Shown here one piece after another: positions 1 through 7,131 of a DNA stretch of 14,449 bases. The notes beneath the pieces were generated by a model. It saw only the letters and a list, made by a program, of their open reading frames with translations. It did no database searches and had not been told where the DNA came from. The DNA lies in NCBI GenBank assembly GCA_900548845.1, contig URMI01000006.1, forward strand, positions 1 through 14,449. The letters are read 5' to 3'. This DNA comes from an uncultured Clostridia bacterium. GTDB taxonomy: Bacteria > Bacillota > Clostridia > Christensenellales > Borkfalkiaceae. Numbering within the stretch: the first letter of the stretch is position 1; each line of letters opens with the position of its first letter. A program made the position numbers and the translations under genes.

Positions 1-246
1 CTGCGCGAGCTCGACCCCGACCTTGCGACCCCTGCGGCGGAAAACCTCGTCTATCAGAATTTCCCCGCCATGGTGTTCGGCTTCCCCATGATGCTTTTGG
101 CGACCTTCGCGCCCGCAAACCCCGAGTGGACGCTGCTCATCATCACAGGCTTCTTCATCGTGATGAACATCATCCTCTTCCGTAATCAAATTTTCAGGCG
201 GAAAAAGAAGGACGCCTCGGCTCCCCCTGCACCGCCCGCAGAATAA
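1..246 (+). CDS. C-terminal end of a multi-pass membrane protein, probably a transporter (5' truncated)
   Basis: The frame is open from the first base and ends in TAA at 244-246, giving 81 visible residues. Two hydrophobic segments are visible, at about residues 24-38 (rich in Phe, Met and Leu) and 45-61 (WTLLIITGFFIVMNIILF). They are followed by a basic RRKKK stretch and a Pro/Ala-rich tail, the usual cytoplasmic end of a polytopic inner-membrane protein. The stretch DPDLATPAAENLVYQNFP between a preceding helix and the penultimate helix resembles the end of large GltS-like sodium/glutamate symporter homologues, but this is only an impression from the sequence and the substrate cannot be told. 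The gene ends 18 bases before a bidirectional terminator and converges on degV. The reading frame is certain; the family is weak. Confidence 0.6.
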   Translation: MRELDPDLATPAAENLVYQNFPAMVFGFPMMLLATFAPANPEWTLLIITGFFIVMNIILFRNQIFRRKKKDASAPPAPPAE

Positions 247-264
247 ACGGCAAAATAAAAATAC

Positions 265-300
265 GCCCCGCGCTTGAAAGCGCGGGGCTGTTGTTTTTAG
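265..300. terminator. Bidirectional intrinsic terminator between the carrier gene and degV
   Basis: A perfect 9-bp stem (GCCCCGCGC at 265-273 with GCGCGGGGC at 280-288) closes a six-base TTGAAA loop. On + it is followed by TGTTGTTTTTAG. On - the stem is followed by GTATTTTTATTTTG. It therefore fits termination of both convergent genes. Confidence 0.88.
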
Positions 301-306
301 AAAAAG

Positions 307-1176
307 TCAGTTGAGGGCGCGCGTCACCGAGCAGGCGATGACGCCGGGGCCGACGTGGCAGGCGACGCTCAACGAGAGCGGATCGCAGAAGCTCACGGGG
401 ATATTGGGGAAGGCGGCGGCAAGTTCCGCTTCGAACGCCCTGATCTCCTCCTCCCGCGCGGTGTGCGCGAGGCAGATGCGCATCTGCCCTGCCGCCGCAA
501 AGTCTGCAAAGCGGGTCGCAAGATCGCTCTTCAAAGCATCCGTCATCACCTGCTTTGCCTGCTTCAAGGTCTGCACCTTCTTGAAGGCGTCGAGCTTGCC
601 GCCCTGGATCTGCAGAACGGGCTTGACGCGCAGGATAGTGCCGATGAGCGCCGCCGCGGGGGTGAGCCTTCCGCCCTTTTTGAGATATTTCAGCGTATCA
701 AGCGTGAGATAGATGCTGCTGTCCGCGGCGGAGGCTTCGAGCTTTCTTGCGATCTCCTTGGCGCTCATGCCGCGCTCGGCAAGCGAAAGGGCATCAAAGA
801 CGCTGTGCTTCAAGGAGATGGAGATGCGGCGGTTATCGACGACCTGCACTCTGCCGTCATACTCATTGGCAAGCTGCTGTGCCGTGTGGCAGCTTTCCGA
901 AAGGGCGCTCGACATGGGGATATGCACCACGTCGCACCCCTCTTCAAGAAGGCGTTCCCAAACCTCCGTGACGCTCGCCGTCGAAGGCTGCGAGGTAGAA
1001 ACGGAAACATCCTTTGCAAGATATTCGTAAAATTGTGCCTGCGTGAGGTCGATGTCCTCAAAATACTGCTCGCCATCGATGACAAACGGCATGGGGATGA
1101 CGGAAATTCCCAGTCTTTCCGCCTCGGCCTGCATGATGCCGCTGTTGGAATCGGTGACGATCTTTACCATTGCCAT
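307..1176 (-). CDS. DegV family fatty-acid-binding protein
   Basis: The product is about 289 residues, the normal DegV length. DegV proteins are soluble two-domain proteins that bind a long-chain fatty acid; in several Firmicutes (FakB) they present it to the kinase FakA. Visible family marks are the N-terminal VKIVTDSNSG strand-turn, the STSQPS segment that lines the ligand pocket, and TLKYLKKGGRLTPAAALIG followed by VKPVLQI. The frame stays open to an ATG at 1221, but that codon lies above the expected transcription start (about 1217). The ATG at 1176 has GGAGAG 7 bases upstream, so I place the start there. The gene stands alone under its own consensus promoter and ends at a shared terminator. 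No fakA is in the window, so a FakB role is inferred from the family only. Confidence 0.92.
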   Translation of the reverse strand: MAMVKIVTDSNSGIMQAEAERLGISVIPMPFVIDGEQYFEDIDLTQAQFYEYLAKDVSVSTSQPSTASVTEVWERLLEEGCDVVHIPMSSALSESCHTAQQLANEYDGRVQVVDNRRISISLKHSVFDALSLAERGMSAKEIARKLEASAADSSIYLTLDTLKYLKKGGRLTPAAALIGTILRVKPVLQIQGGKLDAFKKVQTLKQAKQVMTDALKSDLATRFADFAAAGQMRICLAHTAREEEIRAFEAELAAAFPNIPVSFCDPLSLSVACHVGPGVIACSVTRALN

Positions 1177-1223
1177 GATCGTTCTCTCCAATTCTTTGTT
1201 TTTGTTCACTTCGTGACTCATTC

Positions 1224-1252
1224 ATTATAGGGAAGTCGGGGCGCGTTGTCAA
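1224..1252 (-). promoter_or_regulatory. Consensus sigma-A promoter for degV
   Basis: On - there is TTGACA (1252-1247), a 17-base spacer and TATAAT (1229-1224), matching the housekeeping consensus at all 12 positions. Transcription would start near 1217, about 40 bases before the chosen degV ATG. Confidence 0.88.
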
Positions 1253-1270
1253 GGGAACGGGCGCACTTTT

Positions 1271-1324
1271 CAAAAAGAAAAACAAAAACAGAAACTTGAC
1301 AATTTGCGGTCTGCGTTCTATAAT
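1271..1324 (+). promoter_or_regulatory. Consensus sigma-A promoter with A-rich upstream region for nfnAB
   Basis: On + there is TTGACA (1296-1301), a 17-base spacer and TATAAT (1319-1324), again a full match. The stretch 1271-1294 just upstream is almost entirely A with scattered C and G, as in UP elements that contact the polymerase alpha subunit. The expected start is near 1331. It is divergent from the degV promoter, with 43 bases between the two -35 hexamers. Confidence 0.88.
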
Positions 1325-1346
1325 AAAAGGTGCGAAGGAGCGCAAA

Positions 1347-1379
1347 ATGGCGCGTTCCGACGCGTCAAGACCGAGATAA
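1347..1379 (+). CDS. Candidate 10-residue leader peptide upstream of nfnA
   Basis: AAGGAG at 1335-1340 is followed after six bases by ATG (1347) and a ten-codon frame, MARSDASRPR, ending in TAA at 1377-1379. The stop lies 12 bases before the nfnA ATG and directly before the nfnA ribosome binding site AGGGAGG (1381-1387). Three of ten codons are arginine, two of them AGA, a codon that is rare in the neighbouring genes. The frame lies fully inside the predicted transcript. It could be a regulatory or coupling leader peptide, or a chance frame; such short frames with a good Shine-Dalgarno do arise by chance. No family can be assigned. Confidence 0.35.
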   Translation: MARSDASRPR

Positions 1380-1391
1380 CAGGGAGGAACC

Positions 1392-2234
1392 ATGTACCGC
1401 ATTCTCAAGAAAAAAAGCCTCAATCCCACCGTCACGCTGATGGAGATCGAGGCGCCCTTCGTCGCAAGAAAGGCGCGCGCGGGGCAGTTCATCATCCTCC
1501 GCGCGGACGAGCGGGGAGAGCGCATCCCCCTCACCGTTGCGGGCTGCAACAAGCAAACGGGCGCCGTTACCATCATCTTCCAGGTCGTGGGCGGCGCGAC
1601 GATGACCCTGAACGCCCTCAATGAAGGCGAGTGCATCGCCGACTTTGTGGGGCCTTTGGGCAACCCCACCGAAGTGGAGGGCATCAAAAAGGCGTGCGTC
1701 GTGGGCGGCGGCGTGGGCTGCGCCATCGCGCTGCCCGTCGTGAGAGAGCTGCACGAGATGGGCTGCGAAGTCACCTCCATCGTCGGCTTCAGAAGCAAGG
1801 ATCTCGTCATTTTGGAGGACGAATTCCGCGCCGCTTCCGATCAGTTCGTGATGATGACGGACGACGGCAGCTACGGCGAGAAGGGCAACGTCACCCTCCC
1901 CTTGAAGCGCATGCTGGAAGCGGGCGAAACATTTGACCGCGTGATCACGATCGGCCCGCTCATCATGATGAAATTCGTCGCCCTCGCGACCAAGGAATAC
2001 AATATCCCCACCATCGCTTCGATGAACCCCATCATGATCGACGGCACAGGCATGTGCGGCGGCTGCCGCCTCACCGTGGGCGGGGAGACCAAGTTCGCCT
2101 GCGTGGACGGGCCTGACTTCGACGCCCACCTCGTCGACTTCGACGAGGCGATGAAGCGCTCGCGCACTTATGCAGAGTTTGAGCAGAAGGCGCGCGAAAA
2201 GCACTGCAATCTCTTCAAGAAGGAGGCAAACTGA
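1392..2234 (+). CDS. nfnA: NfnA, FAD/[2Fe-2S] subunit of NADH-dependent reduced ferredoxin:NADP+ oxidoreductase
   Basis: The product has 280 residues, the usual length. It is a cytoplasmic flavoprotein of the ferredoxin-NADP reductase fold, related to PyrK and to sulfide dehydrogenase SudB. The NfnAB complex bifurcates electrons from NADPH to NAD+ and ferredoxin, or runs the reverse. Visible marks are the FAD-binding RIPLTVAG (44-51), the dinucleotide-binding VVGGGVGCAIALP (103-115) and the cluster motif DGTGMCGGC with a distal FACVDGP. D217, C222, C225 and C237 match the unusual one-Asp, three-Cys [2Fe-2S] ligation known from Thermotoga NfnA. AGGGAGG stands 4 bases before the ATG. The stop TGA overlaps the nfnB ATG by one base, so the two subunits are translationally coupled. 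SudB is the main alternative name. Confidence 0.9.
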   Translation: MYRILKKKSLNPTVTLMEIEAPFVARKARAGQFIILRADERGERIPLTVAGCNKQTGAVTIIFQVVGGATMTLNALNEGECIADFVGPLGNPTEVEGIKKACVVGGGVGCAIALPVVRELHEMGCEVTSIVGFRSKDLVILEDEFRAASDQFVMMTDDGSYGEKGNVTLPLKRMLEAGETFDRVITIGPLIMMKFVALATKEYNIPTIASMNPIMIDGTGMCGGCRLTVGGETKFACVDGPDFDAHLVDFDEAMKRSRTYAEFEQKAREKHCNLFKKEAN

Positions 2235-3631
2235 TGGCGAAATTCAATATGGATCCCAAGAAGCACCCCATGCCCTCGCAGGATCCCCTCGTCCGCAATA
2301 AAAACTTCAAGGAAGTCGCTCTCGGATATGACGAAGAGACCGCGATCGATGAGGCAAAGCGCTGCTTAAATTGCAAAAACCAGCCCTGCGTTGCGGGCTG
2401 CCCCGTCAACGTCGCCATCCCCGAATTTATCGCCCTCGTCGCGGAGGGCAAATTCGAAGAGGCCTATCAGGTCATTGCCCGCACCTCTTCCCTTCCCGCC
2501 GTCTGCGGAAGGGTGTGCCCGCAGGAGACACAGTGCGAAGGCAAGTGCACGCGCGGCATCAAGGGCGAGCCCGTCGGCATCGGCAGGCTCGAGCGCTTCG
2601 TTGCCGACTGGCACAACTCCCACGCAACTCAGGCTCCCGCAAAGCCTCAGCCCAACGGGCATAAGGTCGCCATCGTCGGCTCGGGTCCCGCGGGGCTCAC
2701 CTGCGCGGGCGATCTTGCAAAACTCGGCTACGACGTGACCGTCTTCGAAGCGCTGCACCTTGCGGGCGGCGTGCTCGTCTACGGCATCCCCGAATTCCGT
2801 CTTCCCAAAACCATCGTCGAAAAGGAGGTAGATAACCTCAAAGCGCTCGGCGTCAAGGTGATGACGGACATGGTCATCGGCAAAGTGCTCACCATCGACG
2901 AGCTCAAACAAGAGTTCGGCTTCGAAGCCGTCTTCCTCGGCACGGGCGCGGGCCTTCCCCGCTTCATGAACATCCCCGGGGAGAACGCAAAGGGCGTCTT
3001 CTCCGCCAACGAATACCTCACCCGCAGCAACCTCATGAAGGCGTATGAGCCTGACAGCGAGACCCCCATCTTCCACGCGAAAAAAGTCGCCGTCGTGGGC
3101 GGCGGCAACGTCGCGATGGACGCGGCGCGCTCGGCAAAGCGGCTGGGGGCGGAGGTCGTGTATATCGTCTACCGCCGTTCGGAGGCAGAACTTCCCGCCC
3201 GCCGCGAGGAAGTCGAGCACGCCAAGGAGGAGGAGATCGTCTTCAAGCTCCTCACCAATCCCGTCGAAGTGCTCGCGGACGGCGACGACAACGTCGTGGG
3301 ACTTCGCTGCATCGAGATGGAGCTGGGCGAACCCGACGCTTCGGGCCGCCGCCGCCCCATCGAAAAGAAGGGCAGCGAGTTCACGATGGACGTCGACTGC
3401 GTCATCATGGCGCTCGGCACCTCGCCCAATCCCCTCCTCAAAAAGACGACGCAGGGGCTCGACACCAAGCCGCGCGGGGAGATCGTCGCCGATGAGAACG
3501 GCAAGACGTCGCTCGACGGCGTGTACGCGGGCGGCGACGCCGTGACGGGCGCCGCGACCGTCATCCTCGCGATGGGCGCAGGCAAGACCGCCGCAAAGGC
3601 GATGGACGAATACATCCGCTCCAAAGCATAA
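2234..3631 (+). CDS. nfnB: NfnB, large subunit of NADH-dependent reduced ferredoxin:NADP+ oxidoreductase (GltD-like)
   Basis: The product has 465 residues, full length for the family. The N-terminal domain has eight cysteines in two groups: C44, C47, C52, C56 and C91, C95, C101, C105. This fits the [4Fe-4S] domain shared by NfnB, SudA and the glutamate synthase small chain. Next come an FAD-binding GSGPAG (149-154) in a Rossmann fold, the NADPH-binding GGGNVAMDAARSAKRLGA (289 on) and the C-terminal FAD motif GGDAVTGAATVI (433 on). In the complex this subunit holds the bifurcating FAD and the NADPH site. AAGGAGG 7 bases upstream of the ATG lies inside nfnA. Annotation pipelines often call it glutamate synthase small subunit; the NfnA partner and the absence of a large GltB gene argue for NfnB. 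SudA is the alternative. Confidence 0.9.
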   Translation: MAKFNMDPKKHPMPSQDPLVRNKNFKEVALGYDEETAIDEAKRCLNCKNQPCVAGCPVNVAIPEFIALVAEGKFEEAYQVIARTSSLPAVCGRVCPQETQCEGKCTRGIKGEPVGIGRLERFVADWHNSHATQAPAKPQPNGHKVAIVGSGPAGLTCAGDLAKLGYDVTVFEALHLAGGVLVYGIPEFRLPKTIVEKEVDNLKALGVKVMTDMVIGKVLTIDELKQEFGFEAVFLGTGAGLPRFMNIPGENAKGVFSANEYLTRSNLMKAYEPDSETPIFHAKKVAVVGGGNVAMDAARSAKRLGAEVVYIVYRRSEAELPARREEVEHAKEEEIVFKLLTNPVEVLADGDDNVVGLRCIEMELGEPDASGRRRPIEKKGSEFTMDVDCVIMALGTSPNPLLKKTTQGLDTKPRGEIVADENGKTSLDGVYAGGDAVTGAATVILAMGAGKTAAKAMDEYIRSKA

Positions 3632-3636
3632 AATAG

Positions 3637-3701
3637 GCCGAAGCTCGTTCGGCACACAAAAAAGTTTCCCCGCAGGGTACATTCCCTGCGGGGATCTTTT
3701 T
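3637..3701. terminator. Bidirectional terminator between nfnB and the EFR1 gene, with a second hairpin
   Basis: The main hairpin is a perfect 10-bp stem, CCCCGCAGGG (3668-3677) with CCCTGCGGGG (3684-3693). On + it is followed by ATCTTTTTC; on - it is followed by AAACTTTTTTG. A smaller 6-bp hairpin (GCCGAA 3637-3642, TTCGGC 3648-3653) lies on the nfnB side. It serves two convergent transcripts. Confidence 0.88.
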
Positions 3702-4381
3702 CAAAGGAAGAGCCGCGTTTCGTTCGTTCTCCGCCGCCGCAGATACGCCTTCAGAAGCGGACTCAGGCGGAAGGAGAGCGCCCCCTCGGGGCAGACCCGA
3801 ACGCACCGCAGACAGCGGATGCAGCGGCTGTCCGGCTTCCCCGCGCGCATGGCGTGCATGGGGCAGGCGCGCTCGCACACACCGCACCCGCTGCAGCGGG
3901 AGGAACGCACGAGCTTTACCCCGAGACGGCTCCTCAGCGCGGGCGCGCCCGAAAGGAGATGCCGCTTCCCCTTCGGGATGACGGCGGGCGAGCTCTCGCC
4001 CGAGCGCACCTTCTCGAAAAGAGGCGCGAGCGCCGCCTCGTCAAAGGGAAAGCCGTCCTTCGTATAGGCGTGCTCGGCAGGAACATATGCCGCAGCGACA
4101 GCCGTACCCCGAAAGAGCGTTTTCGCGTCGTACAGAGCGCGCCCATAGCTCATGCCGCCGTAGCAAGCGACAAACGCCGCCCGCTCCGCCCCGCATGTCC
4201 GTAAAAAAGCGGCGACGGGCGGGGGAACGCGCTCGCAGTAGACGGGAAAGACGAGCAGCAGCACGGCGTTCTCCCGAAGGGGCTCCCCCATCGGCAGCGC
4301 CGCCTCCCCCATTGCCCCGGCGCAGGCGCGGGCGATCGCTTCCGAATGGCCGCTCCCCGTAAAAAAGCGTACGTCCGTCAT
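3701..4381 (-). CDS. EFR1-type protein: flavodoxin-like domain fused to a 2x[4Fe-4S] ferredoxin
   Basis: The product has 226 residues. The N-terminal part is flavodoxin-like: the phosphate-loop-like FFTGSGHSEAIA (6-17), then LLLVFPVYCERVPP (41-54) and ACYGGMSYGRALYDAKTLF (72-90), the order seen in EFR1 family proteins. The C-terminal part carries two classic [4Fe-4S] motifs, C163-C166-C169-C173 and C187-C190-C193-C197, each closing with Cys-Pro. It therefore probably shuttles electrons between a flavin and low-potential iron-sulfur carriers in the cytoplasm; its true partner is not known for the family. The start ATG (4381-4379) overlaps the stop of the upstream PP-loop gene as ATGA, so the two are coupled. 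A longer frame runs upstream to 4747, but that part is antisense-like shadow inside the PP-loop gene. The FMN loop differs from the common TGTGNS (here TGSGHS). Confidence 0.82.
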   Translation of the reverse strand: MTDVRFFTGSGHSEAIARACAGAMGEAALPMGEPLRENAVLLLVFPVYCERVPPPVAAFLRTCGAERAAFVACYGGMSYGRALYDAKTLFRGTAVAAAYVPAEHAYTKDGFPFDEAALAPLFEKVRSGESSPAVIPKGKRHLLSGAPALRSRLGVKLVRSSRCSGCGVCERACPMHAMRAGKPDSRCIRCLRCVRVCPEGALSFRLSPLLKAYLRRRRTNETRLFL

Positions 4382-5772
4382 TGCTCCGCCCTGATCTCTT
4401 CCCGCATCAGGGCGCACTCGGGGATCTCTTCGAGGGAGAAGCCGAGGCACTCCTTCATCTCGGCGATGACTTCCTCTTTCGGTCTGCCGCAGCGCTTGCT
4501 CGAAAGGGAGATCTCCAGCGCGCTGAAGGGGATGAGCGTGCTCTCGCAGTTGTAGTAGCGCACGAACTGCGTGTGATCCTTGCAGCGCTCTATTTTGCAG
4601 CTCGTGTGCAGCGCCTTGTCCTTCGACGCGGGCGCCGACCAGCCGCATTCCTTGACGAGGATGTCCTTGACGCGGTTCCAGTCGTAAGTCCCCCCGCAGG
4701 CTTTGTCCATATCGAGATGCACGAAGGCAGGGATATTTCCCGTCCACGAAGAGCTTCTTATGGCGCGCTTCAAGGGCGGCAGCAGCTCGGGCGCCGCGTG
4801 GATGGCTTCGACGACGCTGTGCACGGGCTCGCCCTGCAGGCCGCTGTGTTTTTTGAAGAAGTTATCGCCGTAGGCGAGCTGTTTCATCGTCATCAGCGTC
4901 TGGATCTGCCCCTGGCGAAGGGGCGGGTGCAGCGTGAGGACGCGCCACACGTTGAAAAGAAAGGTGAGGAGCTTGTTCTCGGCAAAGGAATAGGCGATCT
5001 TGGGCGCCATGTGATTGTAATAGAGGGCGAGCATCTGCACGGGCTCGTTGCCCGCCATGAAATAGGGCACGCGGTTTGCGACGAGCTCGGGATAAAAGAG
5101 AAGATAGGCAAGCGAAGGGCAGGCGCAGGTGCTGCCGATAAGCGAATACAGCTTGCGGTAGACCTTGTCGAGCGTCTCTTTGGCGACGGTGCGCACGATG
5201 AATTCCACCTTGGGAAAGGCTTTTTTCGCCCCTTCGATGCTTTGTTTGGCGCTTTTGGAAAGGAAGGGGATCTCCCAGGTGAGCGCGAGGACGCGCAGCC
5301 CCTTGACCTTGGAAAGATAATAGAGAAGGAAGGTGGAATCTTTGCCGCCCGTATAGAAGAGGGCGACGTCAAAGCGGGAGCGTTTGGAGGGCCTGATCTC
5401 TTCGATAAGAGGCAGCACGCTCTTGAGCCCCTTCGTCTCTTCCTCCGTCTGACACATGGGGCAGCGCCCCTCCCCGTCAAATTCGATGCCGGGCAGGATA
5501 TAATCGTTGGCGCAGCACGACGTGCAGAAGCGCGCCTCGTCAAGGCTCTTAGGGATGCGCCGAAGCTTCCCTTCCTCCACGATGGAATCCCCCAAAAGCG
5601 CGCCTAAAACATGTTTTTCTTCGTCGGTCAGCGCTTTCGGGAGCGCGGAGACGACCGCCCGCTGTTTTTTCGTGAGGCGGACGGTGTTGCAAAACATCCG
5701 TTCCTTGTTCCGAAGCCCGAAGTAGCGAAGTTTCCCGTTTTCCAATTTCCAGCGGCTCTGCAAACAATACAT
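4378..5772 (-). CDS. Cysteine-rich PP-loop ATP pyrophosphatase, N-acetyl sugar amidotransferase-like
   Basis: The product has 464 residues. The PP-loop YTGGKDS (140-146), a Thr variant of SGGxDS, binds ATP and marks enzymes that adenylate a substrate before nitrogen or sulfur transfer. Just before it lies a zinc-ribbon-like region, C83-x2-C86, C87 and C104-x2-C107 around LPGIEFDGEG, as in the WbpG/PseA (N-acetyl sugar amidotransferase) group. The C-terminal part has many more cysteines (C216, C218, C376, C392, C397, C409, C428) and a TYDWNRVKDILVKECGW segment like the end of that group. The first 80 residues are unassigned. AGGAGGG stands 5 bases before the chosen ATG; the longer frame to 6060 runs into dnaJ antisense and is rejected. 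The partner EFR1 protein is coupled by an ATGA overlap. Substrate is unknown: sugar, tRNA or peptide are all possible. Confidence 0.78.
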   Translation of the reverse strand: MYCLQSRWKLENGKLRYFGLRNKERMFCNTVRLTKKQRAVVSALPKALTDEEKHVLGALLGDSIVEEGKLRRIPKSLDEARFCTSCCANDYILPGIEFDGEGRCPMCQTEEETKGLKSVLPLIEEIRPSKRSRFDVALFYTGGKDSTFLLYYLSKVKGLRVLALTWEIPFLSKSAKQSIEGAKKAFPKVEFIVRTVAKETLDKVYRKLYSLIGSTCACPSLAYLLFYPELVANRVPYFMAGNEPVQMLALYYNHMAPKIAYSFAENKLLTFLFNVWRVLTLHPPLRQGQIQTLMTMKQLAYGDNFFKKHSGLQGEPVHSVVEAIHAAPELLPPLKRAIRSSSWTGNIPAFVHLDMDKACGGTYDWNRVKDILVKECGWSAPASKDKALHTSCKIERCKDHTQFVRYYNCESTLIPFSALEISLSSKRCGRPKEEVIAEMKECLGFSLEEIPECALMREEIRAEQ

Positions 5773-5790
5773 ACTTTCCCTCCTATCCCT

Positions 5791-5819
5791 ATTGTAACAC
5801 GTCCGCCGCCCGTTTGCAA
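5791..5819 (-). promoter_or_regulatory. Predicted sigma-A promoter for the PP-loop/EFR1 operon
   Basis: On - there is TTGCAA (5819-5814), a 17-base spacer and TACAAT (5796-5791), four of six and five of six matches to consensus. The transcription start would fall near 5785, immediately before the Shine-Dalgarno AGGAGGG (5784-5778), giving a leader of only about 12 bases. Confidence 0.65.
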
Positions 5820-5837
5820 GAGGGAGCGTAAAATTTA

Positions 5838-5867
5838 AGGAGCCCCCTCGCTTCGGAAGGAGCTCCT
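5838..5867 (-). terminator. Possible weak terminator after dnaJ
   Basis: AGGAGC (5838-5843) pairs with GCTCCT (5862-5867), with further interrupted pairing inside and a six-base loop. On - it is followed by TAAATTTTA, a poor U-tract. It lies about 45 bases below the dnaJ stop. The stem is imperfect, so some read-through into the PP-loop operon is possible. On + the hairpin is followed by CTTTTTTT after one base, but no + gene precedes it. Confidence 0.4.
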
Positions 5868-5911
5868 CTTTTTTTCGGGCGCGCTTTTTGGCGGATGACC
5901 CGAAAAACAGT

Positions 5912-7045
5912 TCAGTTTTTGTAGGCGTCCGTGCCGTAGAGGGCGGACATATCGTCGGAATACTTCTTCGCCTTGTCGTACTGCCTGACGTCGCAGGAAG
6001 CCCCCGCTTCCTCCACTTTGCGCTTCTGCTCGCGCGAGAGGTGGGTGGGCACCTCGACAAAGACGTTGAGATAGAGATTGCCCGTGCCGTTGCGCGTCTT
6101 CAAGCCCTTGCCGCGGATGGTGAAGGTGGTGCCCGTCTGCGTGCCTTCGGGGATGGGATAGTCGAAGGCGTCGTCGATCGTGGGCACTCTCACCGTGCCG
6201 CCGAGGCATGCCGTCGCGAACGGGATGGGAAGATCGACGTAAAGATCCATGTTCTTGCGGCGGAAGATCTTGTGCGGCTCGACGCGGAACACGACGATGA
6301 GATCGCCCGCAGGGCCCCCTTCCGTGCTCGCCTGGCCGAACCCGCGCTTGCGGATGTAGGAGTTGGTGTCGACGCCCGCGGGGATGGAGAGCGAGACCTT
6401 CGTCTCCTTCCGCACATACCCCTTGCCCTTGCAGTCGGGGCATTTATCGGTGATGATCTTGCCCTTGCCGCCGCAGTCGGGGCAGGCGCCCACGCGCACC
6501 ATGCGGCCGAACATGGTATCCTGCGAGAATCTGACCTGCCCTTTGCCGCCGCAACGGGAGCACGTTTTATATGCCGTGCCGCCCTTTGCGCCCGTGCCGC
6601 CGCAGGTGGGGCAGGGCTCGTTGCGCGAATAGACGATCTCCTTCACGCAGCCCTTGGCGGCGTCCATGAAGGAGAGGCGCATCTCGAGCTGGATGTCCTC
6701 GCCCGAGGTATCGCGCTGCACGGAGGCATTGCCGCCGAAGCCCTGGAAGATGCTGTCGAAAATGTCGCCGAAGCCCCCGCCGCCAAAGCCGCCGAAGCCT
6801 GCGCCGCCCATGCCGCCCATGCCCGGATGCTCCTGTTCATAGTCGTAGGCAGCGCGCTTCTGCTTATCGGAGAGCACTTCGTTCGCCTCGTTGATCTCCT
6901 TGAACTTCTCCGCGGCGAGCTTGTCGTTGGGGTGAAGGTCGGGGTGATACTGCTTGACGAGCTTTTTATACGCCGCCTTGATCTCCTCCTCCGTCGCGTT
7001 CTTGCTCACGCCGAGAATTTCGTAATAGTTCTTTTTTTCTGCCAT
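5912..7045 (-). CDS. dnaJ: DnaJ (Hsp40) co-chaperone
   Basis: The product has 377 residues with all class A DnaJ parts in order. The J-domain (1-70) carries HPD at 34-36, which triggers DnaK ATP hydrolysis. A Gly/Phe/Met-rich linker spans about 74-105. The zinc domain has four CxxCxGxG repeats at C145, C162, C188 and C202. The substrate-binding beta domains and a dimerisation tail follow. It delivers unfolded clients to DnaK in the cytoplasm. GAGGA stands about 8 bases before the ATG. The gene is last in grpE-dnaK-dnaJ, 86 bases after dnaK, with a GC-rich hairpin in the gap. The third repeat and the others keep all eight cysteines. Confidence 0.98.
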   Translation of the reverse strand: MAEKKNYYEILGVSKNATEEEIKAAYKKLVKQYHPDLHPNDKLAAEKFKEINEANEVLSDKQKRAAYDYEQEHPGMGGMGGAGFGGFGGGGFGDIFDSIFQGFGGNASVQRDTSGEDIQLEMRLSFMDAAKGCVKEIVYSRNEPCPTCGGTGAKGGTAYKTCSRCGGKGQVRFSQDTMFGRMVRVGACPDCGGKGKIITDKCPDCKGKGYVRKETKVSLSIPAGVDTNSYIRKRGFGQASTEGGPAGDLIVVFRVEPHKIFRRKNMDLYVDLPIPFATACLGGTVRVPTIDDAFDYPIPEGTQTGTTFTIRGKGLKTRNGTGNLYLNVFVEVPTHLSREQKRKVEEAGASCDVRQYDKAKKYSDDMSALYGTDAYKN

Positions 7046-7068
7046 GCTCTGTTCCTCTTATCGCCCGT

Positions 7069-7093
7069 TAAGGGGCGGCAGCGCCGCCCCTTA
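7069..7093 (-). promoter_or_regulatory. Strong hairpin in the dnaK-dnaJ gap, no U-tract
   Basis: TAAGGGGCGGC (7069-7079) and GCCGCCCCTTA (7083-7093) form a perfect 11-bp stem around a three-base loop. On - it is followed by ACGGGCG, so it is not an intrinsic terminator. It could stabilise the 3' end of a processed grpE-dnaK message or reduce transcription into dnaJ. The hairpin is plain in the sequence; the role is inferred. Confidence 0.6.
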
Positions 7094-7131
7094 GATCAAC
7101 TTGCTATGCCTTGCGGAACGCGCCGCGTGCC

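Noticed and set aside
1177..1221. Longer DegV start at 1221
   Set aside because: The ATG lies just upstream of the expected transcription start from a consensus promoter, and the ATG at 1176 has GGAGAG at 7 bases.
2366..3682. 438-residue open frame on - across nfnB
   Set aside because: Antisense shadow in high-GC DNA opposite a clear NfnB; it has no motifs and would cross the terminator.
4382..4747. N-terminal extension of the EFR1 gene
   Set aside because: It is an out-of-frame reading of the PP-loop gene, with low-complexity Arg/Gln-rich sequence; the ATGA start at 4381 fits the flavodoxin-like domain exactly.
5871..5907. TTTTTCGGG / CCCGAAAAA inverted repeat near the dnaJ stop
   Set aside because: The nine-base stem has a loop of 19 bases and no U-tract after it on either strand, so I do not call a terminator; it is likely a by-product of T and A runs.
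5773..6060. N-terminal extension of the PP-loop gene into dnaJ
   Set aside because: The extra residues are the dnaJ region read out of frame, the promoter lies inside the extension, and the ATG at 5772 has an excellent AGGAGGG.
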